Position numbers and translations under genes: made by a program. The notes below the pieces were generated by a model, which was not told the origin of the DNA, did no database searches, and was given only the letters and a program-made list of their open reading frames with translations. A stretch of DNA of 64,000 bases from Echinometra lucunter (lineage: Eukaryota > Echinodermata > Echinoidea > Camarodonta > Echinometridae). Of the stretch, positions 10,848 through 20,872 are shown in pieces. The number at the start of each line of letters is the position of its first letter. The stretch's first letter is position 1. The stretch is from assembly GCA_029962745.1 (NCBI GenBank), contig CM057153.1, positions 6,849,314 through 6,913,313 on the forward strand, written 5' to 3'.

Positions 10848-11205
10848 CTGGAGAAAAAAAATGAATCTTTAATAATAAAAGACAATCACAAAAACTTTGC
10901 ATTATAGAATAATACGCACATATCGATGGGTTTATTAAAATAAATCAATATACAAAGCACTTACATTACAAATCAAGTCATCTATATTTTTACAGTTGAA
11001 TGATTTTATTTAACATATTAATTTGTCTGGGATCTGAAGCTAAATGTAATAAAAGCAAAAAAAATCTTATCAAAAAATGCCTGGTAAATTTGAGTAAACT
11101 TGTGTACACCGGGAGAGAACAATCTGCTGAATCAACATTCCAAAGAATTTTCTCCAAAAATTCAATTACAGGCAGTGATAATGGAACCGGTTCATGTAAA
11201 CTTAC
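10848..11205. other. Intron, nothing recognised
   Basis: AT-rich GT-AG intron between two Fn3 exons; nothing recognised. Confidence 0.6.
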
Positions 11206-11508
11206 CATACGGTGGTTTAGCTCTGCGCTGATCAGAAGGCTCACTAGGTTTACCAGCACCTGCCTTGTTCTCAGCCGAGACCCTGAACTGGTAGTCATTG
11301 CCTTCTTTGAGGTCAATGACTGTATAGACAACCTCCTCGATTGAGGTCTCCTTGACCTTGGTCCATCTGGATGAGACACGGTCTCTCTTCTCCACCACAT
11401 AGCCTGTGATTGGGGAGCCACCATCATTTTCAGGTGGTGTCCAAGTTATTGTCATTGATGTGCTGTCCACTTCCAAGATATTTGGCTTGCCAGGTGGTCC
11501 AGGAACAT
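11206..11508 (-). CDS. Fn3 domain 9
   Basis: 303 bases, phase 1-1, donor GTAAGT. DVPGPPGKPNILEVDSTS, ITWTPPENDGG, VSSRWTKVKETSIEE, YQFRVSAENKAGAGKPSEPS and a C-terminal AKPPYG: a complete titin-class Fn3 domain. Confidence 0.9.
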
Positions 11509-11723
11509 CTACATTGATTTCAGTAAAGGTAGGGTAATAAACACGGATTAGATTTCCCCATAAAAAGGATTATGACAAATAATAACTAAGAAGACAGACT
11601 GAATTAAGATTCCAAATCAATTTCTATGATTCCCACTCATAATCCTTACAATTCACATGTCACCAGAATATGGTTTCATATTCTATGAATAATAATCACC
11701 CGTGACTAAAAAATTATCCTTAC

Positions 11724-12023
11724 CATATGGAGCTTTTGCAATCTTGGAATGTGATGGCTCACTAAAGGGACCGGTGCCAGCAAGGTTAAATGCTGCCACA
11801 CGAAACTCATACTCCTTCTTCTCAATTAGACTCTTGATCGTGGCTGTTGTCTCAGTGGTGGTTGTCTTGAGAGCTTGTGTCCATTTTCCAGTATTCTCCT
11901 TTTTCTGGATAATGTATCCTGTGATTGGACTACCACCATCTGAGTCAGGAACAGTCCAGGTGATTTCCATTTGAGTTTTGTCAGCTGAAGTCACTTCTGG
12001 TCTGCCAGGAGCTGAAGGAGGAT
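11724..12023 (-). CDS. Fn3 domain 8 (super-repeat position C)
   Basis: 300 bases, phase 1-1. DPPSAPGRPEVTSADKTQ, ITWTVPDSDGG, NTGKWTQALKTTTTET, FRVAAFNLAGTGPFSEPS. Closely matches the exon at 14971-15270 (DKTEMELTWSVPESDGG, AGTGPFSEPS), so it is the C member of an A-B-C three-domain super-repeat. Confidence 0.9.
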
Positions 12024-12305
12024 CTAGTGCAAATGAAATGAAAATGACTTAGATTAATATAATCTAAGTGATTCTTCTTTATCTTCATTCTTATAGATTT
12101 GAATACTGAATGGCTACGAAATGTGGTTCATTTCTATTGACATCTCCACAATGATGGACCTAAGAGATGCTGTAACCTAAATTCAGAAGTGAAAGCCATA
12201 AGCAAAATGTGTCCGTGATCGATTAAGGCACCTATCATAGATAGAATTAAAAGAAGTAGGATAGACGCAAAAGTACTTTGACTTAGTAAGATACTGGATA
12301 TTTAC

Positions 12306-12608
12306 CGAAAGGAAGCTTGGCCTTCTGCAAATCAGAGGGTTCGCTTGCTGGTCCGGGTCCTGCCAGGTTCTCGGCAATAACTCTGAACTGGTACTCAGAA
12401 CCCTCAGTCAGATCCTTAACTATAAGTGTTGTCTCTGTAACTGTCTCCTTTGTAACACGGACCCACCTAGATGAAGTCTTCTCTTTTCGTTCTACCACAT
12501 ACCCTGTGACTGGACTACCTCCATCTGATTCTGGAGGGGTCCAGGTGAGGGTCATCTTGGTGATGTTGTACTCAGTAACCTGAGGTTTGCCAGGGGCTCC
12601 AGGGGCGT
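12306..12608 (-). CDS. Fn3 domain 7 (super-repeat position B)
   Basis: 303 bases, phase 1-1, donor GTAAAT. DAPGAPGKPQVTEYNITK, LTWTPPESDGG, TSSRWVRVTKETVTET, AENLAGPGPASEPSDLQKAK. Nearly identical to the exon at 15593-15895, the B member of the preceding super-repeat. Confidence 0.9.
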
Positions 12609-12706
12609 CTATGTTAAAAAGGTGAATTACAGTAATTATCCGTACAACTCCCATCCTTCTGATACAGTAATAAACATTATCTTAAACAAGCCAATAGCAA
12701 GATTGT

Positions 12707-14212
12707 GTCTCGCCCACCCGTGACTAAATAACACGAAGGTTTCCCCAAGTACATCCCTAACCAAGTTTGATATCGCAAAGTCCTGCAGGTAAACTTTAGT
12801 GTTTGACCTCAAATGACCTTTGACCTCACCATGTGAACTCCGACAGCACCACAACATGATGTTACCCCTAGTGCATCTATGACCCAAGTTTGGTTGCCAT
12901 TTGACCATCAGTTGTCAAGTTATGTGTCATAAGAGAGTCGTGCATGTAAACTGTAATGTTTGAAATAAAATAACCTTTGACCTTACCACGTGACATCCGA
13001 TGCCACTATAACATGAAGGTCTCCCAAGTGCATCCATGACCCAAGTTTAGTTAAAAAGGGAGCAGACGTTGCAAAGTTACTTATCATAAGAGAGTCTTGC
13101 AAGTAAACTTTCACGTTTGATATAAAATGACCTTTGACCTTACCATGTGACCTCTGATACCACTATAACATGAAGGTCCCCCAAGAACCCTTTCACCTTA
13201 TCATGTGAAGTCCAACAGAATGATAACATGCACTTCCCCTTAGTGATCTGCAACCCAAGTTTGACTCAAAAGTGTGACACGGTTGCAAAGTTTTGTGTCA
13301 TAAGAGAGTCTTGCACGTAAACTTTAACCGTTCAACGTTTGACCTGTAATGACCTTTGACCTGACCATGTGACCTCTGACTGGACCATAACATGCAGGTC
13401 CCCTTAGTGCATCTACAACCCAAGTTTGATAGATAAGTGTCACACGGTTGCAGAGTTTTGTGTCATAAGAGAGTCTTGCACGTAAACTTTAATGTTTGAC
13501 CTGAAATGACCTTTGACCTTACCATGTGACCTATGACTGGACCATAACATGCAGGTCCCCTTAGTGCATCGACAACCCAAGTTTGATAGATAATTGTCAC
13601 ACGGTTGCAGAGTTTTGAGTCATAAGAGAGTCTTGCACGTAAACTTCAACGTTTGACCTGAAATGACCTTTGACCTTACCATGTGACCTCTGACTGGACC
13701 ATAACATGCAGGTCCCCTCAGTGCATCTACAACCCAAGTTTGGTTGAAAAGTGAGTCACGGTTGCAAAGTTATGTGTGATAAGAGAGTCTTGCACGTCAA
13801 CTTTAACGTTTGACCTGAAATGACCTTTGACCTTACCATGTGACCTCTGACTGGACAATAAGATGCAGGTCCCCTTAGTGCATCTACAACCCAAGTTTGA
13901 TTGAACAGTGTCACCCAGTTGCAGAGTTTTGTGTCATAAGAGAGTCTTGCACGTAAATTTTAACGTTTGACCTAAAATGACCTTTGACCTTACCATGTGA
14001 CCTCTGACTGGACCATAACATGCAGGTCCCCTTAGTGCATCTACAACCCAAGTTTGGTTGAAAAGTGAGTCACGGTTGCCAAGTTATCTTTCATAACGTT
14101 TGTGACGGACGGACGGACGGACGACGGACGGACGACGGACGGACGACGGACGGACGACGGACGGACGACATTTGGATCCCTTAGTCTCGCCTTCACCTCC
14201 GGTGGGCGAGAC
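12707..14212. mobile_element. Pearl/HINE-like element (non-autonomous Helentron candidate)
   Basis: Bounded by a perfect 12-base inverted repeat, GTCTCGCCCACC (12707-12718) and its complement (14201-14212). The interior has about eight tandem units of roughly 157 bases containing TGACCTTTGACCTTACCATG and AGAGAGTCTTGCACG. It is followed by a GACGGACG tetranucleotide-type microsatellite (14101-14168) and ends in a hairpin (14184-14212). Core repeats of about 160 bp next to an (ACGG)n tract are the known layout of bivalve pearl/BIV160-type and HINE/Helentron elements. The family call is by structure only; no replicase ORF is present. Confidence 0.65.
14101..14168. repeat. GACGGACG microsatellite
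   Basis: Imperfect GACG/GACGGACG repeats directly after the tandem array, part of the element at 12707-14212. Confidence 0.9.
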
Positions 14213-14524
14213 AAAAACAAACTTTATTCTAATTCAATTTCTTGTGACACAAGCCTTCATACTTCAAGCTTCATGTGTATATGGATATTAATCATATCAT
14301 TCCTTTCCTGCTCAAGGAAAAATCAAAGAAAAAATATATACAAGAAAAAATTAGTTTTAGCACATTCCCTCCCAGAATCCTCTGAAAGGCAAAAAAGGTC
14401 TTCTGTGAGAACTGATCAAGGTTCACTGTCATGGACACTTTTATTCTTATAGTTCTGGCATAACTAATTCCTGACCACCAAAAGGAAGTTATTTTCCATT
14501 TTTACACTGCATACTTTGACTTAC

Positions 14525-14827
14525 CAAATGGCAGCTTGGCCTTAACAGTGTCTGATGGCGGACTTGGTTGTCCAACACCTGCTGCATTCTCAGCTGACAC
14601 TCTGAACTGATACTGGTTACCTTCATGGAGGTCAGAGATGGTCAGCGTCAGCTCAGTTACGAGATCTTTGTTGCATTTCGTCCAACGCCCTCTGGCCACC
14701 TCGCACTTCTCAACAATGAAGCCGGTAACTGGAGAGCCACCATCATTTTCTGGAGGTGTCCAGGTCACTGTGATCGTGGTCTTGTTGATGTTTTCAGTGG
14801 TAGGCTTAGAAGGTGGACCTGGTACAT
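14525..14827 (-). CDS. Fn3 domain 6 (super-repeat position A)
   Basis: 303 bases, phase 1-1, donor GTAAGT. DVPGPPSKPTTENINKTT, VTWTPPENDGG, VEKCEVARGRWTKCNKD, LVTELTLTISDL, SAENAAGVGQPSPPSD. Same subtype as 16164-16466. Bases from 14617 upward reappear from 30088 in the second copy. Confidence 0.92.
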
Positions 14828-14970
14828 CTATGTGAAAAAAAGAAATATAAAAAACAATTATATTACATTCTTCTTTATATAATCAAAATCTAGACCTCTG
14901 CATATTACACTAGAAAGTTATGATATAGTTTTGATTCCTTACGCTCGAGTAAATTAAAACAAGTTCTTAC

Positions 14971-15270
14971 CATATGGAGCCTTTGCCAACTTAGTGTCGG
15001 AGGGTTCACTGAAAGGGCCAGTCCCTGCCAAATTGATGGCTGCTATCCTGAACTGATATTCCTTCTTCTCGATCAAGCCTGTCACAGTAGTTGTCGTCTC
15101 TGTGACAACAGTTTTGATGGCCTTGGTCCATTTTCCAGTCTTCTCCTTCTTCTCAATGGTGTAGCCAGTAATCGGGCTGCCACCATCAGATTCTGGTACA
15201 GACCATGTAAGCTCCATCTCAGTCTTATCCACAGAGGTGATGTCTGGCTTTCCAGGAGCAGAAGGAACGT
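14971..15270 (-). CDS. Fn3 domain 5 (super-repeat position C)
   Basis: 300 bases, phase 1-1, donor GTAAGA. DVPSAPGKPDITSVDKTE, LTWSVPESDGG, KTGKWTKAIKTVVTET, FRIAAINLAGTGPFSEPS. Intact; the second copy at 30445 is riddled with indels. Confidence 0.92.
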
Positions 15271-15592
15271 CTATGAGGTAAAGGGAAAATCATGATGTGA
15301 AACTACATTCGGTTTTAATTTCAATGTACATAGTATGAAACCAATGCTGCTCAAAAAGTGTCTAAGAGGACATTCTGTCCATACCTGCTACATTTTGTCA
15401 GGAACTTCAGGAACAGTATTAAGATATAAGGCTAAAAATTTCTCAAGTACCCAGAAATTTTACACAGATATGATCCAATATTTCTTGCTAAATTATAAAT
15501 CAAAAATCTAAACCACAACAAAAACTGTTATCAATAATGATGCCAAATATGGTTTGATTACTTCTCATTTCATTTGCATTCATGGAACTCAC
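15271..15592. other. Intron, nothing recognised
   Basis: AT-rich GT-AG intron, also present in the second copy; nothing recognised. Confidence 0.6.
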
Positions 15593-15895
15593 CAAATGGC
15601 AACTTGGCCTTCTGCAGATCAGAGGGTTCACTTGCTGGTCCAGGACCTGCCAAGTTCTCAGCAATGACTCTGAACTGATACTCAGAACCCTCAGTAAGAC
15701 CAGTCACTGTAAGCATGGTCTCAGTAACTGTCTCCTTTGTAACACGGACCCATCTAGATGAAGTCTTCTCTTTTCGTTCTACCACATACCCTGTGACTGG
15801 ACTACCACCGTCTGATTCTGGAGGGGTCCAGGTGATGGTTATCTTGGTAACGTTGTACTCGGTAACTTGTGGCTTGCCTGGGGCTCCAGGGGCAT
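15593..15895 (-). CDS. Fn3 domain 4 (super-repeat position B)
   Basis: 303 bases, phase 1-1, donor GTGAGT. DAPGAPGKPQVTEYNVTK, ITWTPPESDGG, SSRWVRVTKETVTET, AENLAGPGPASEPS. The copy-2 version (31075) is also intact and differs by a Met/Thr change in the E-F region. Confidence 0.92.
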
Positions 15896-16163
15896 CTACC
15901 ATTGATAACAAAATGACAAAATTGATCAATTTGTTTGCAGAATGCTTACTGAATTAAAAAAAGAATATGTTTGTAATATGCTGAGATTCTTGTTAATTTT
16001 GGGAATGATCAAGCATGCATCTTTACTTATAAGAAAAAAAAGTATCTTTCACAAATGGTGTGTGACTTTCAAATCCATACAGAGATTTATATCTCAATGA
16101 CTTTGATTCATATAATTGTGTGATTTCATTAGGAAAATCTAATTGTCTGATTTCCTAGCTTAC

Positions 16164-16466
16164 CAAATGGAAGCTTGGCAGTGAAGGTGTCAGAAGATGG
16201 ACTTGGTTTTCCAACCCCAGCTGCATTCTCTGCAGACACCCTGAACTGATACTGTGCGCCATCGGTTAGCTCAGTGACAGTAAAGGTCAACTCTGTGACC
16301 TTATCACGGTTGCATCTGACCCAGCGACCTCTGGAAACATCACAGCGTTCAATGACATAGCTAGTGACAGGAGAGCCACCGTCATCCTCAGGCGGGGTCC
16401 AGGATACCGTGATGGTAGTCTTGTTGATATTCTCACAGGTTGGTTTAGCAGGAGGTCCTGGTACAT
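16164..16466 (-). CDS. Fn3 domain 3 (super-repeat position A)
   Basis: 303 bases, phase 1-1, donor GTAAGC, acceptor TGTAG. Encodes DVPGPPAKPTCENINKTT, VSWTPPEDDGG, IERCDVSRGRWVRCNRDK, VTELTFTVTEL, SAENAAGVGKPSPSSD. Fully open by direct translation, although it has no internal start codon. Same subtype as 14525-14827. Confidence 0.9.
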
Positions 16467-16840
16467 CTACAGAAAGAGGTCAGAGAGTATGAAATATGAA
16501 AAATGCTTGCAGAATAGGAAAGTCTTACAAATTTTCATTATTCGAAATTTCTTATTAATTATAATTTTCCTTTGCAGTTATGATCTGATAGGAAAACATT
16601 CTCCTATCATGCCAAAGATTTATAAGTATGTTTTGATTTTATTGGTTGTGTCAGACTATTTTGATATATTCATTTGTTTTTTTCTTATACTTTGGTGTGG
16701 GGTCTGTGGATCAGCTATATCTCTATTCTAATACTTTTTTTGCATGACATGTATTTCTTGTTGGGGCAACTTGAGCATTAAACACATACATGTAGAAAAA
16801 GGATGGACTGTCAAACTGATTGTCATCGTTATTTTCTTAC
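16467..16840. other. Intron, nothing recognised
   Basis: AT-rich GT-AG intron; nothing recognised. Confidence 0.6.
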
Positions 16841-17143
16841 CATAAGGAGCCTTGGCCTTAGTCGAGGTTGACGGCTCACTTGGTTTGCTTGTACCAGCCT
16901 TGTTGATGGCAAACACCCTGAACTCATAGTTTGTTCCCTCAATCAGGTCCTTGACACGGAAAGTCAGCTCAGTGACAGGTTCCTTTGTGATCTTCACCCA
17001 TCGTGTCTTGTCAGCTTCTTTCCTCTCAATTATGTAGCCAGTGATCTCACTACCTCCATTGAAGTCAGGTGGTGTCCAGGTCAAAGTCATCTCTGTCTGG
17101 ATGACATCCGATGTTTCTGGTTTGCCTGGAGCATGGGGTACGT
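16841..17143 (-). CDS. Fn3 domain 2
   Basis: 303 bases, phase 1-1, donor GTAAGA, acceptor TTCAG. DVPHAPGKPETSDVIQTE, LTWTPPDFNGG, IERKEADKTRWVKITKEP, FRVFAINKAGTSKPSEPS. Complete Fn3 domain at the start of the Fn3 run. Confidence 0.92.
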
Positions 17144-17658
17144 CTGAATAAAAATGGTGTAAAGATGAGGTTTTACAATTAAAGCAAATGATCTAAACTT
17201 AAAAGTGTACCAATTACCAAAAGACAATTTGCTTTGTACATTAAAGGGTTGTATGTTACTTTACTTCACTGAAAAAAAATCAGCTTTAAATTATACTTAT
17301 ATAAAAAGATATTGCAAGTTCAATATACTCCCAAATAACATGAAAGTGACTGGTACCATAAGTAGACTAGTAGGTGTTTGTGTGCAAGAATTTGGGCATT
17401 TGTGGAATTGCAGATTTGATTGCAAGTGTTGTGCAGATTTGATTGCAAGTGTTGTGCTCTCTAATGTTTATCCTTTATTTCTTTAAACTCCTTACCTTCT
17501 AATCCTTAGAATGCTGGGGGTTTTTTTTTTGGGGGGGGGGAGGAGAGAGGGGGAGGGTTATTCTATAAATACCAGCTGTATAAGAGTTAACTTTTCAGGT
17601 GACTGGTAAAGTTCAAAACAAAATGTTACTAGATTATACAGGTGTAATTCATTCTTAC
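17144..17658. other. Intron with a 24-base tandem duplication and a poly-G run
   Basis: GCAGATTTGATTGCAAGTGTTGT is repeated in tandem at about 17409-17455 here but is single in the second copy. A T/G homopolymer patch lies at 17520-17550. Both look like allelic differences. Confidence 0.7.
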
Positions 17659-17955
17659 CAAATTGATATTTAGCAGTGACAGGTTCTGAGGTAGTAATTG
17701 GTTCACTGGTGCCCAACTCGTTCCTGGCACTGACACGGAACAGGTACTCATTGCCTTCTACAAGCTTAGGAACAGTGAAGGTATGTTCTGATGTTGTATC
17801 CACCTTCGTCCATGTATTCCGCTTCATGTCTCGCTTTTCAATGGTGTAGTCAATGACCGGGCTTCCACCATCATCCTCTGGTGAAGCCCATACTAGGGTG
17901 ACAGATGTAGGAGTGGTCTCGGAAATGGACAGGTTTGTTGGTGGTTGTGGCTTAT
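17659..17955 (-). CDS. Fn3 domain 1 (first after the Ig run)
   Basis: 297 bases, phase 1-1, donor GTAAGA, acceptor TACAG. DKPQPPTNLSISETTPTS, LVWASPEDDGG, IEKRDMKRNTWTKVDTTS, FRVSARNELGTSEP. It marks the switch from Ig domains to an uninterrupted Fn3 array. Confidence 0.92.
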
Positions 17956-18246
17956 CTGTACAGGCATTTGAGAAGAACGGATGTTACCTAGAATACTTAG
18001 AAGGTCTAATAAATCGAGTTCGCATGAATGTACAAAATCAAAAGAAAAAAGCTTAATCTCTTAGAAATGTAATGCTGAGTTTGTGATTCAATTCACAGCA
18101 TGTTGCTTTAAGTGAAATGAGGAATAATGTTCCACAAGCTCTCCTCTATGAAAGCAGCTTCTTGTTTCAAAATGATGTTTTCTCGTCAAATTAAATTACA
18201 TCAGTTTTGGTACTTTTAAAGAAAAGCTGAAGAAATTGATTCTTAC

Positions 18247-18540
18247 CAAGTACAATGATAGCAATGATGGCAGTATCAGTTCCCAAGTCATTGGCTGCAG
18301 TCAGTGTATATGTACCAAGATCTGACCTCTCTGTCTTGTCGATGGTCAGGCGGATGGAAGCTTTGGGTCCTTTACCAGCCTCGATCTTGAATCTCTTCGT
18401 GGATTCAACTGGAGTGTCATCCTTGGTCCATGTTGTGACTGCAGTAGGTGAGCCAGTGACCGTTGCTTCAATGGCAATCTTTGTGCCAGCCTTTACACTG
18501 ATGTTGGTGAGCTTAGGATCAACATTGATCTTTGGTGGAG
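18247..18540 (-). CDS. Ig domain 13 (last before Fn3 array)
   Basis: 294 bases, phase 1-1, donor GTAAGA, acceptor TGCAG. APPKINVDPKLTNISVKAG, a V-T-G-S-P turn, TTWTKDDTPVEST, and D-L-G-T-Y-T-L-T-A-A-N-D-L-G: an I-set Ig fold like titin A-band Ig domains. The usual Cys pair is absent (I-A-I-E-A-T-V and Y-T-L-T-A). Confidence 0.9.
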
Positions 18541-18872
18541 CTGCATAACAGAATAAAAGAAGCAAAGGATAAAGATATGTTCGTGATATATATATATAGT
18601 CAATGGATACAGTAACATGCAGTTCATGATATCTACAAGATGGAAACAAGAGGGAATTTCTTCACATACATACAAACAGATGTACATGTATTACACACTT
18701 GATTTCTTTTATTGTACTTTCTAGAACTATACTATTGAACCAATGTCATTCATTATACTATTATTTATTAATTAATTTGTTTATTATTATTATTCAAAAT
18801 ACTATAAAATGATTTAATTGGACTGACCACACACATTTTGATGATTTTTATAGATACTAAATGCTGTCTTGC
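18541..18872. other. Intron with GC-AG ends
   Basis: The 5' splice site at 18871-18872 reads CAG|GCAAGA. It holds a short (TA)n tract near 18585-18597 that is much longer in the second copy. Nothing else is recognised. Confidence 0.65.
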
Positions 18873-19142
18873 CTGAAACATTGAGGCTGCATTCACACTT
18901 CTGATCTCCAGCATTGAAGCTGTAGACTGCATCGTCATCAAAGTCAACCTTCTTGATAATGAGTTTATGTTTCTTTCCATCCTTAACAATCTTGACATTG
19001 TCACCAGGCTTGATTTTCTTGCCATCTTTGAGCCAGAAGACATCCTCAGTGTCCTTACTGAGCTCAACCTCAAAGGTGATCTCGTCTCCAGGGATGGCTT
19101 TTTGCTCCGTTGGAAGAGGTGCTAAGAATTCAACTGGTTTCT
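18873..19142 (-). CDS. Ig domain 12 (GC donor)
   Basis: 270 bases, phase 1-1. EKPVEFLAPLPTEQKAIPG, DEITFEVELSKDTEDVFWLKD, KKIKPGDNVKIVKDGKKH, VYSFNAGDQKCECSLNVS. Core Trp is present; the B- and F-strand Cys are replaced (FEVEL, YSFNAG). The exon must end at CAG with a GC donor to join in phase 1 with the next exon, as its neighbours do. Confidence 0.85.
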
Positions 19143-20599
19143 CTGTTAGGAGGGATTATGAACACTTTGTAAAAGTACAGAATGAATAGAAAAATACATT
19201 GTGATTGTTAGTGGGTTTCCAGCTTCACACATTCGGAAATGTCTATATTTTGCAATTGGATCATATTTCTCCTTAAAATATAATTCAGGCTGTAAAACTT
19301 TGAGATCATCTTAAGGTTGTGAATATAAGTACTGCATTACTTGAATATTATAGAATGCCATCGGCATTGTGATACAAACTTTAAGAAGTGAAGTATGAAG
19401 CACTTCCTACGATTACTGTGTTGCCTGTATCAGTTATGCTGAAAATTAATAAGACATCCCTGTCATGGTAGATTACTGTATTCCTAAATTTGTTGACATT
19501 CTGGAAATTTTGCTATTGGGTTATTTATAAAACCATTTACCACAAATGAAAGAAATATAGGAAAAAGCAGGAATACAAATAAGTTACGAAAGCATCTGCG
19601 GCCATTCATTTTCATGCTTATACTGGGATTATAATTATTATTATACATCAAGAACATAATCTGACTGTTTTACAAAAAAACGAAATCAAAGGGAAAAGTA
19701 TTAAAAAAAAAGTTTAAATCTAATCATAATTACAAATCTTGAACAAATGAGCATACAGGTGGAAGCATATGGAAGTAAACTCTTCATGTCATCTTGTTCA
19801 CAGCATACATTCCATTACTCAAAACTGACTATTACTCCATAAAGGTATATATAAAGTTTACTGAATAAATATATTTGCAGACTATGAGCAGTATGGCAGT
19901 GCTCTTTCTGCGAAACAGTTGTTCCTTAATTGCTGCAAAAAGATCTTTATTCAAGTGAGTTTTCCTCCAAACATTATTATTGCAGAGGAGAATGTAAAGC
20001 GCATGCAATGTGTAACAACATACAGCAGTAAAACAACACATAAAGAAAGAAAAACAGAAACAAAAAGCAAAGAAAACTCCTTCTAAGACAAAAAGGCATT
20101 ATGTGGTCATCTGCATCTTTGTAGAAGTAACACAAATACACTCCAGATACGTACAGTATACATACACACATATATACATATATACATTTATAAATATAAT
20201 GTATAAAACAGCTTTGACAACTCTCATGGAAATAAATACACGTGAAATCAACTGAGAGAATAATATTAGTGTAGCTTAAATCAGAGTTCCCAAGAGCTGT
20301 TATGTCCTTTTCGAAATTTTTGCAAAGGTTGAAAAAAATCTCTCGAACAAGAATTGAACCCGAGTCCTAGGCTTTGAATGCCAATGCCTTCACCAATTGA
20401 TTTAAGCTATGCTACTACATGTATTATTCTCTCAGTTGATTTCACACACACACAAGCACGCATATATATTCATATTTATATACATGTGGAAATTAGTGAC
20501 TTTAACTATAATATGCAACATGAACAAAGCGCAGCAGCAGCTCTTTTCATCTACAGTAAGCGATATTTCTTCATGCAGCCAATCTCCAGTCCTTTGTAC
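19143..20599. other. 1.46-kb intron carrying a tRNA-like palindromic element
   Basis: The only recognised content is the element at 20242-20445, followed by a (CA)n tract. The rest is AT-rich. Confidence 0.65.
20242..20445 (-). mobile_element. tRNA-like inverted-repeat element
   Basis: Perfect 24-base arms (20242-20265 and 20422-20445) and a second pair (20271-20283 with 20398-20410, 12 of 13) form a foldback. On the minus strand the right arm reads into an A-box-like TAGCTTAAATCAATTGG (20393-20409) and a B-box GGTTCAATTC (20351-20360), spaced as in a tRNA. The anticodon arm pairs poorly, so this is a tRNA-derived relic or SINE head rather than a tRNA gene. The second copy carries it at about 35720-35938. 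Confidence 0.5.
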
Positions 20600-20872
20600 C
20601 TTCCACAATAAGCTCAGCTTTAGTCTCTTGTTCTCCGATTCGGCAAGAGAACTCAGCTGCATCCTCGACAGAAACATCCTTCACTATCAAGGAATGCCGT
20701 CGGCCTTTGGTCTTAACCACAAATTTAGATTCATCCTCGACAATCTCTTTGCCATCGCGCAACCAAGCAACATCGGTGGTTTCCGTGTCAGTCTCACATT
20801 CAAAGACTACCTCGTTGGAACCTTCCTCAATCTTAACATCTTTGAGGGTGTGAGAAATTGTGGGTTTGTGTT
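20600..20872 (-). CDS. Ig domain 11
   Basis: 273 bases, phase 1-1, donor GTACAA. EHKPTISHTLKDVKIEEGS, VVFECETDTETTDVAWLRDGKE, KGRRHSLIVKDVSVEDAAEF, SCRIGEQETKAELIVE. Canonical I-set Ig with B and F Cys and core Trp, of the titin I-band/projectin type. Confidence 0.92.

Larger units (their letters stand above)
12609..14524. other. 1.9-kb intron dominated by a tandem-repeat transposon
   Basis: Most of it is the element at 12707-14212. The remainder (14213-14524) is AT-rich with nothing recognised. Confidence 0.7.

Noticed and set aside
12780..14100. CRISPR-like array (regular repeats about 157 bp apart)
   Set aside because: The whole period is repeated, with no unique spacers, and it lies in a eukaryotic intron; it is a minisatellite inside a transposon.
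20339..20412. Functional tRNA gene
   Set aside because: A and B boxes are present, but the acceptor and anticodon stems do not pair well and T33 is not in place.
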